From NCBI GenBank assembly GCA_965369375.1, contig CBDUQN010000004.1:20454-84453 (forward strand): a stretch of 64,000 nucleotides of DNA, given 5' to 3'. Each line of letters begins with the position of its first letter. Position 1 is the first letter of the stretch. The DNA is from CBDUQN01 sp965369375 (lineage in GTDB: Bacteria > Krumholzibacteriota > Krumholzibacteriia > Krumholzibacteriales > Krumholzibacteriaceae). Shown here in pieces: positions 59,295-64,000 of the stretch. The position numbers were made by a program, and so were the translations under genes. The notes under the pieces are model-generated. The model was not told the origin of the DNA, searched no databases, and saw only the letters and a program-made list of their open reading frames with translations.

Positions 59295-59403
59295 GTTATT
59301 GGATTTTGATCGTAATCTGATTTTGAACAGCATCCAAATCTGATCCGCATCGGATTTTGAACGACAACGAAATCTGATCGTCCTCGGATTTTTATCGTCA
59401 CGC
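59295..59403. repeat. 34-bp tandem repeat after the second barrel gene
   Basis: Clear copies at 59336-59369 and 59370-59403 begin AAATCTGATC; a diverged copy precedes them, rich in GGATTTTGA. The array fills the space to the MFS gene. Confidence 0.7.
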
Positions 59404-59421
59404 ATGAAAAGGCGGTGATTG

Positions 59422-60804
59422 GTGAAACTCAGCCGGTTCCCGAGAACATTCTGGGCTGCGAATACGATAGAGCTCTTCGAGCGGTTTGCCTACTACGGGA
59501 TGAATATCATCCTCGCCCTCTATCTTACGCGCCGCGTCGGGTACAGCACGGAGTTCGCCGTCTCGATCACCGGTTTCTTCATCTCATCGCTTTATCTTCT
59601 CCCGATTCCGACCGGTGCAATATCGGACAAGATTGGATTCCGTAACGGTCTCTTTATTGCTTTTTCCACGCTTGCGTTGGGGTACGCTCTGCTCGGCGTG
59701 TTCCCTACCAAAATAATGGTTCTTGTATCGCTCGCGCTCATCGCCATAGGCGGCGCGTTTGTGAAGCCGGTAATCTCGGGGACGATCAAGAAAACCTCAC
59801 CGGAAGGACTTTCCAGGATCGGTTTTTCGATATTCTACATGGTCGTAAACATCGGGGGTTTCAGCGGCAAGATAGTGGCTAAGCTGCTCCGTCAGGATCT
59901 CGGACAATGGCTATCGGTTTCGGGTTTTGTGCGTCTCCAGGAGTGGGTCGCGGCCAATGTTCCGCCGTTCCAGATAACGCCGGAGATAATAGAGCGGGCC
60001 GCAGCGCAGAGCCCGCCGATGACTCCCGTGGCCTTCTTCGAGATGCTCAAATGGCAGGGGCTCGGGATGCAGGTGATCTGCTTATTCTCTGCGCTGATGG
60101 CGATCGTGGCGCTGCTCCTGGTATATTTCTCCTACCGCGAGCCGGACAGATCAGGAGAACCGATCAGGTCCGTAAAAGAAATCTTCACGGACATGTTTAA
60201 GGTACTCAGGGATTGGAAATTTGTAAGTTTTATTCTGATCTTTGCCGGGTTCGATCTCATGTTCTGGCAGTTGTATCTATCGGTGCCGCTCTACATAACA
60301 CGGCACATATCCGAGCGCGCGCCGATGGCGTATATCGTGGCGATCAATCCGGGAATGATCATTCTCTTGCAGATGCCCATCGCCCTCGCCGTGCAACGGA
60401 TCAAACCGATCGCAACGATGGCTCTCGGCATGGCGATCTCGGTTTTTGCGATGATGCTTCTCGGATTACTTCCGACGCTGTGGGGGGTGTGCATAGCGAT
60501 TGGCGTTTTCGCAATCGGTGAAATGACGTTTGCACCCCGGTTTCTCGATTACGTTTCGAGCATGGCTCCGAAAGGAAAAGTCGGGCTGTACCTCGGGTAC
60601 GCGTACGTTCGGAGCTTTATCGCGACGATGATCGGCGGTCCGCTGAGCGGTTTCCTCGTCGAGCGGTATTGCCCGGAGACGGGACCGCGGACGCCGTACA
60701 AGATATGGTTCATCTTTGCCGGCATCGGAGTGCTCGCGCTGATCGCCCTCTTCTTTTACAACCGATTCGTCGGTGAACGCAGCGGCGAAAAACAAGAAGC
60801 ATGA
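59422..60804 (+). CDS. POT/PTR-like MFS transporter
   Basis: A 460-residue inner-membrane protein with 12 or more helices. WAANTIELFERFAYYGMNII resembles the ExxERFxYY motif of proton-coupled peptide transporters, and FSIFYMVVNIGGFSGKIVAK the FYxxINxG motif. The usual ExxER helix-1 block is partly kept (ELFERFAYYG). An oligopeptide or related substrate is possible but unproven. GTG at 59422, six bases after AAGGCGG, is chosen; a TTG three bases earlier is possible. It overlaps the next gene by ATGA. Confidence 0.8.
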   Translation: MKLSRFPRTFWAANTIELFERFAYYGMNIILALYLTRRVGYSTEFAVSITGFFISSLYLLPIPTGAISDKIGFRNGLFIAFSTLALGYALLGVFPTKIMVLVSLALIAIGGAFVKPVISGTIKKTSPEGLSRIGFSIFYMVVNIGGFSGKIVAKLLRQDLGQWLSVSGFVRLQEWVAANVPPFQITPEIIERAAAQSPPMTPVAFFEMLKWQGLGMQVICLFSALMAIVALLLVYFSYREPDRSGEPIRSVKEIFTDMFKVLRDWKFVSFILIFAGFDLMFWQLYLSVPLYITRHISERAPMAYIVAINPGMIILLQMPIALAVQRIKPIATMALGMAISVFAMMLLGLLPTLWGVCIAIGVFAIGEMTFAPRFLDYVSSMAPKGKVGLYLGYAYVRSFIATMIGGPLSGFLVERYCPETGPRTPYKIWFIFAGIGVLALIALFFYNRFVGERSGEKQEA

Positions 60805-62594
60805 ACCTGCAATTACATTCTCTCGATCTTGCCATTCTCGCCCTCTATCTCGTTGCAGTATTCGGCATCGGAATAGCGCTGTCAAAACGTGCCTCGAGAA
60901 GCACCGAGGAGTTCTTTGTCTCGGGACGCTCGCTCCCTTGGTGGATCGTGGGCACTTCGATGGTTGCGACGACGTTCGCCGCCGACACGCCGCTCGTCGT
61001 TTCGGGTCTCGTTGCCAAGGGCGGCATATTCGAAAACTGGCTCTGGTGGCAATGGGGTATAGGTGGTATTACAGCCGTCTTTCTCTTTGCCCCGCTCTGG
61101 AATCGCGCGCGTATCACGACCGACGCGGAGCTCATCGAGCTTCGATACGACGGCAAGCCCGCCGCTGCGTTGCGGTGCTACCGCGCAGTCTGGTTCGGCC
61201 TTTTTCAAAACGTGCTCGTTACCGCCTGGGTCATGAAGGCGATGGTCAAAATAATTATCATTGTCATGGGTTGGGAAGATGGCGTAACGATGCTCGGCAT
61301 GAAAGCGGAAGTCTTCACGGTATTAATATTATTTATCGTCGCTGTTACGTACACAGCGCTGTCGGGACTCTGGGGAGTCGTTATAACGGATTTCCTGCAA
61401 TTTTTTCTTGCGATGGGCGGCGCGATATATCTCGCTGTCGTAGCGGTCTCGAAACTCGGCGGCATCGGAGGAATTCGAGAGCGGTTTGCAGAAACCGGTT
61501 TCTCATTCGAGGAAACGACGAGGATCATTCCTCGAGTCGCTTCTATTATCGAAGCTAATCCGTTTACAGAGTTCTTAATATTAATAGGCGTTGTTTGGTG
61601 GGCCGCGTACCAGTTCGACGGCGGCGGATATTTCGCGCAAAGGCTCTTCGCGGCGAAGGACGACAGGCACTCCGCACTCGGTTATCTCTGGTGCAGCATA
61701 GCGCACATCGCGCTTCGACCGTGGCCCTGGATAATCGTTGGTCTCTGCGGTATAGCCATGTTCGGCGTCGTCGACGACCCCGAAACGTATTACCCGATGG
61801 TCATGCGTTCCATTCTGCCAGCGGGGATTCTGGGACTCGTGATAGCCTCTTTCTTTGCGGCATTTATGTCGACGGTCGACACGCAGCTCAACTGGGGTTC
61901 GTCTCTGATCGTGAACGATATTGTCAGGCGTTTTCTGTGGAAAAGTAGATCCGAAAAGGAATATCTGAAAGTTGCTCGATTATCGGTTCTCGCGCTGGCC
62001 GTCCTCGGCGCAATCGCGTCTTTCGCGGTGAATGATATATCATTCGCCTGGAAGCTCGTGATATCTGTGACTGCGGGAGTCGGTACGGTTTATGTCGGCA
62101 GGTGGTACTGGTGGCGCGTCAATGCATGGTCCGAGATCACCGCTATGGCGATCGCGTTCGTGTGCACCCTCGTTTTCACGATTCTCTCGAAATCTCCCCG
62201 TTTCGAAGGGAGTGCTTTCCTCGCGTTTCCCTTTTCGGTTGCATTAACCGTTATGATTTCTCTTCCCCTGTGGATTACCGTGACGCTTCTCACGCCTCCC
62301 GTAGATACCGAGCATCTCATGCGGTTCTATCGGCGTGTCCGCCCCGGCGGACAAGGGTGGAAACATATCTATTCGATGATTCCCGACTGCAAGCCGCGAG
62401 GCACCGGGTTGAGAACGTTAGTGCGGATCGTATCCGGCGTCATTGCGCTGAACGCAATTCTCATAGGAATCGGGAAGCTCATACTGGGAAGTGTAATCAT
62501 CGGGAGTATTATTCTTGCCGTCGCGCTCTTCTCCGGATTGGTATTCGTAATCTCGCTGCGGGGTGGATTCGACAGCGCGGAACAGAAGAGCTAG
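60801..62594 (+). CDS. Sodium:solute symporter family protein
   Basis: 597 residues, about 14 membrane helices, longer than the other SSS protein here. RASRSTEEFFVSGRSLPWWI, SMVATTFAADTPLVVSGLVA and RARITTDAELIELRYDGKPA are typical N-terminal core blocks; GLVIASFFAAFMSTVDTQLN WGSS is the helix-8 region. It should import a solute with sodium; substrate unknown. ATGA overlap with the MFS gene shows translational coupling, so two transporters of different families may serve one pathway. A 29-bp repeat follows. Confidence 0.87.
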   Translation: MNLQLHSLDLAILALYLVAVFGIGIALSKRASRSTEEFFVSGRSLPWWIVGTSMVATTFAADTPLVVSGLVAKGGIFENWLWWQWGIGGITAVFLFAPLWNRARITTDAELIELRYDGKPAAALRCYRAVWFGLFQNVLVTAWVMKAMVKIIIIVMGWEDGVTMLGMKAEVFTVLILFIVAVTYTALSGLWGVVITDFLQFFLAMGGAIYLAVVAVSKLGGIGGIRERFAETGFSFEETTRIIPRVASIIEANPFTEFLILIGVVWWAAYQFDGGGYFAQRLFAAKDDRHSALGYLWCSIAHIALRPWPWIIVGLCGIAMFGVVDDPETYYPMVMRSILPAGILGLVIASFFAAFMSTVDTQLNWGSSLIVNDIVRRFLWKSRSEKEYLKVARLSVLALAVLGAIASFAVNDISFAWKLVISVTAGVGTVYVGRWYWWRVNAWSEITAMAIAFVCTLVFTILSKSPRFEGSAFLAFPFSVALTVMISLPLWITVTLLTPPVDTEHLMRFYRRVRPGGQGWKHIYSMIPDCKPRGTGLRTLVRIVSGVIALNAILIGIGKLILGSVIIGSIILAVALFSGLVFVISLRGGFDSAEQKS

Positions 62595-62634
62595 AATTAA
62601 ATAAAAACATGACTTCTGTTGCGAAAATGGTCAA

Positions 62635-62779
62635 GCGAGCCCCATAGGCATTCGAGCGATCTTGCGAGCCCCATAGGCATTCGAGCGATCTTGCGAGTCC
62701 CATAGGCATTCGAACAATCCAGCCAGCCCCACCGGCATTCGAAAATATCTCGCGGATCCCACAGGCAGTCGTGCACTCA
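62635..62779. repeat. 29-bp tandem repeat, five copies, ending in a stop codon
   Basis: Units at 62635, 62664, 62693, 62722 and 62751; the first two are identical (GCGAGCCCCATAGGCATTCG...), the later three progressively diverged. The last base triplet, read on the minus strand, is the stop of the methyltransferase. Confidence 0.9.
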
Positions 62780-63571
62780 TTGATTGTTTTTATCGAGAGA
62801 AAAAGCGAAGTACCATCCGCTTGCCATCCATGACGGCAGAATATCGGCAAGCTTTATATCTATCTTTCCAAATAGTGGATGGTTTCGGAGGAAGGAAAAA
62901 ATCGTTAAAAAGGAATCCGAATTAGAGAATAAAACAGGTTTCAAGAAGAGAGCCGAGCACAGATCAAGCAGTTCTTTTTTAGAGAAGTGGTGGCAGTGAG
63001 AGTCGCCCGGTGCGCTTGCATGCGAGGGTTTGCGCAGTGCCGTTCGGAGCCATTGCCACCGGCGAAGTGCATTTCGCGGACTCAGCCTGTTTGCTGTTTC
63101 CCAGGGACCGTAACCATTCGGAGTTGTAATTATCAGGTATGATCCCTCGTTCATCCGTTTCTCGATATTGCCGAGCATTCGAGCAGGATTCGGCACATGT
63201 TCGAGCACCTCAGAGGCAATAACTATGTCGTACGTTTCGCCGTCCGCAAATGTGTTTCCGTCATCAACGGATACTGTAAGATTCGTGATCCCGTTTATCT
63301 CTATTTGCTTCCTGACAGACTCGACCGCACTCGTGTTAATATCAAAGGCCTTCACGCTGCATCCAAGCGATGCGAGGGGGAAGGTGATACCTCCCGTACC
63401 GCATGCAACTTCGAGAACGCGCAACGCTTTTATATTCTTGTTCTGCCTTCTCGAATAGGCCACTATTGCATTGAAGACAAACCGGAGTTTCTTCATATCA
63501 ACCGGGCTCGTATAATTCGTATCAGAGAGAAATATATCGAGAAGTTTTCTGTCTTTTTCTTTTGTTTTCAT
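62777..63571 (-). CDS. Class I SAM-dependent methyltransferase
   Basis: 264 residues. LRVLEVACGTGGITFPLASL is motif I with the SAM-binding Gly loop, AFDINTSAVESVRKQIEING the acidic motif II, and YDIVIASEVLEHVPNPARML the post-I block typical of UbiE/methyltransferase-11 type enzymes. The C-terminal part (SDSFLTIFSFLRNHPLFG) is helical. The substrate is unknown; lack of neighbours gives no hint. Its 3' end lies in a tandem repeat shared with the intergenic space. Confidence 0.87.
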   Translation of the reverse strand: MKTKEKDRKLLDIFLSDTNYTSPVDMKKLRFVFNAIVAYSRRQNKNIKALRVLEVACGTGGITFPLASLGCSVKAFDINTSAVESVRKQIEINGITNLTVSVDDGNTFADGETYDIVIASEVLEHVPNPARMLGNIEKRMNEGSYLIITTPNGYGPWETANRLSPRNALRRWQWLRTALRKPSHASAPGDSHCHHFSKKELLDLCSALFLKPVLFSNSDSFLTIFSFLRNHPLFGKIDIKLADILPSWMASGWYFAFSLDKNNQ

Positions 63572-63649
63572 ATTAAAATCCAGTTTCCGTTTTGTTCCAA
63601 TGCAATGTCACGAGTAGGCAATGTCACCCACTAGGGGGTTTGATTGCTC

Positions 63650-63677
63650 TGCATAAGTTTAACACACTGGATAGTCA
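63650..63677 (-). promoter_or_regulatory. Weak promoter of the methyltransferase gene
   Basis: On the minus strand TTGACT, then about 16-17 bases, then TATGCA (three matches to the -10). A leader of about 70 bases would contain two copies of GTGACATTGC. Confidence 0.3.
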
Positions 63678-63688
63678 ATTAATTATTC

Positions 63689-64000
63689 TCATTCTATTTG
63701 TCTGAATCGGTTCATGTGCTCTTTCCCGTATGCCCCCTCAGCCAGCAACATGTTATGTCTTGGACACAGTAATCGCAGATTATCTTTTGTGTTTTTGCCG
63801 CCCTTGGCGAATGGAACTATATGATCAACTTGCAGGTTCTTCCTTTTGACGCATCGCTTCCCATTAGTACCCACATACGCGCACCGGCCGCCGTCCCTCG
63901 TATACACCTCGTCTCTCACCGACTGTGGTATGTAACGTGATTGCCTGGGCCTAGCTATGCTCTTGTTCTGGGTGCGAGGCCTCCTGCGTGGTTTATTCCC
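63689..64000 (-). CDS. HNH endonuclease, C-terminal part (5' end outside window)
   Basis: 104 codons, open to the right edge. RQSRYIPQSVRDEVYTRDGG precedes GRCAYVG...KRC and VDHIVPFAKGGKNTKDNLRL, LCPRHN, the HNH nuclease fold with its Cys pair. The upstream residues in the same frame match the sequence that usually precedes the HNH module in longer HNH proteins, so the gene surely begins beyond the edge, and a GTG at 63919 is not the start. DNA-binding or nicking activity is inferred. Confidence 0.82.
   Translation of the reverse strand, partial: GNKPRRRPRTQNKSIARPRQSRYIPQSVRDEVYTRDGGRCAYVGTNGKRCVKRKNLQVDHIVPFAKGGKNTKDNLRLLCPRHNMLLAEGAYGKEHMNRFRQIE

Noticed and set aside
1..64000. tRNA, rRNA, insertion sequence or prophage genes
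   Set aside because: None was seen in the intergenic spaces or among the predicted proteins; tRNAs were searched by eye only, so a scan with a tRNA model would be decisive.

Overview
The window is 64 kb of gene-dense chromosome from a Gram-negative bacterium, probably an uncultured anaerobe or facultative anaerobe. Outer-membrane barrels, an Omp85 protein and several lipoprotein or Sec signals show the double membrane. A secreted protein ending in a FlgD/Por-type sorting-like tail (8190-10562) is the sort of domain common in the FCB group (Bacteroidetes, Zixibacteria, Krumholzibacteria, Eisenbacteria and relatives), so that is my best, unproven, placement. Anaerobic metabolism is suggested by IorA, an ATP-dependent dehydratase/activase pair, two ADP-forming acyl-CoA synthetases and a molybdenum hydroxylase with its maturation genes. 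I found no rRNA, tRNA, insertion sequence, CRISPR array or phage gene.

Layout. 1-3410 (minus): iorA (cut by the left edge) and a GT-C type membrane glycosyltransferase. 3480-8075 (plus): methylmalonyl-CoA epimerase, an acyl-CoA dehydrogenase and a receiver/ATP-grasp PPDK-like protein. 8190-12343 (plus): secreted metallopeptidase-like protein, GbsR/MarR regulator, polyprenyl diphosphate synthase with an 18-bp palindrome between the last two. 12439-15031 (minus): YidD-domain/TPR/membrane fusion and an SH3-barrel protein. 15100-21490 (minus): molybdenum hydroxylase operon (cytidylyltransferase-like, XdhC, YqeB-like, FAD subunit, fused FeS-Mo subunit) behind a good sigma-70 promoter. 21755-29114 (plus): dehydratase-family subunit, its activase, ADP-forming acyl-CoA synthetase, sodium:solute symporter and a second GT-C protein. 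29274-35039 (minus): a beta-oxidation-like operon of SDR, SCPx thiolase, DUF35 OB-fold partner, second thiolase and a dehydrogenase/hydratase fusion. 35444-36883 (minus): sulfatase-fold protein with Thr as nucleophile. 37033-49160 (plus): DUF3108-like protein, hybrid histidine kinase, Omp85 barrel, kinase-like lipoprotein, metallophosphoesterase, nucleotide-transporter-like protein with HEAT repeats, cNMP-like domain and response regulator. 49239-52754 (minus): a small Cys protein, a domain-swapped acyl-CoA synthetase and a propeller-type lipoprotein. 52908-62594 (plus): ChaN-like protein, TrkH/TrkA, two paralogous barrels, POT-like MFS and SSS transporters. 62777-64000 (minus): methyltransferase and the end of an HNH endonuclease.

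Two things stand out. First, the protein at 42250-44007 is exported yet carries what looks like a complete protein-kinase catalytic core (Lys169, Glu183, the HYDTKAGN loop at 298-305, Asp-Phe-Gly at 325-327). It sits between an Omp85 barrel and a metallophosphoesterase and just upstream of a nucleotide-transporter-like protein, which makes an envelope phosphorylation system a testable idea. Second, the intergenic spaces hold at least a dozen unrelated short tandem repeats (units of 15-66 bp), many beginning at or just past a stop codon and built from the local sequence; one has triplicated a ribosome-binding site.
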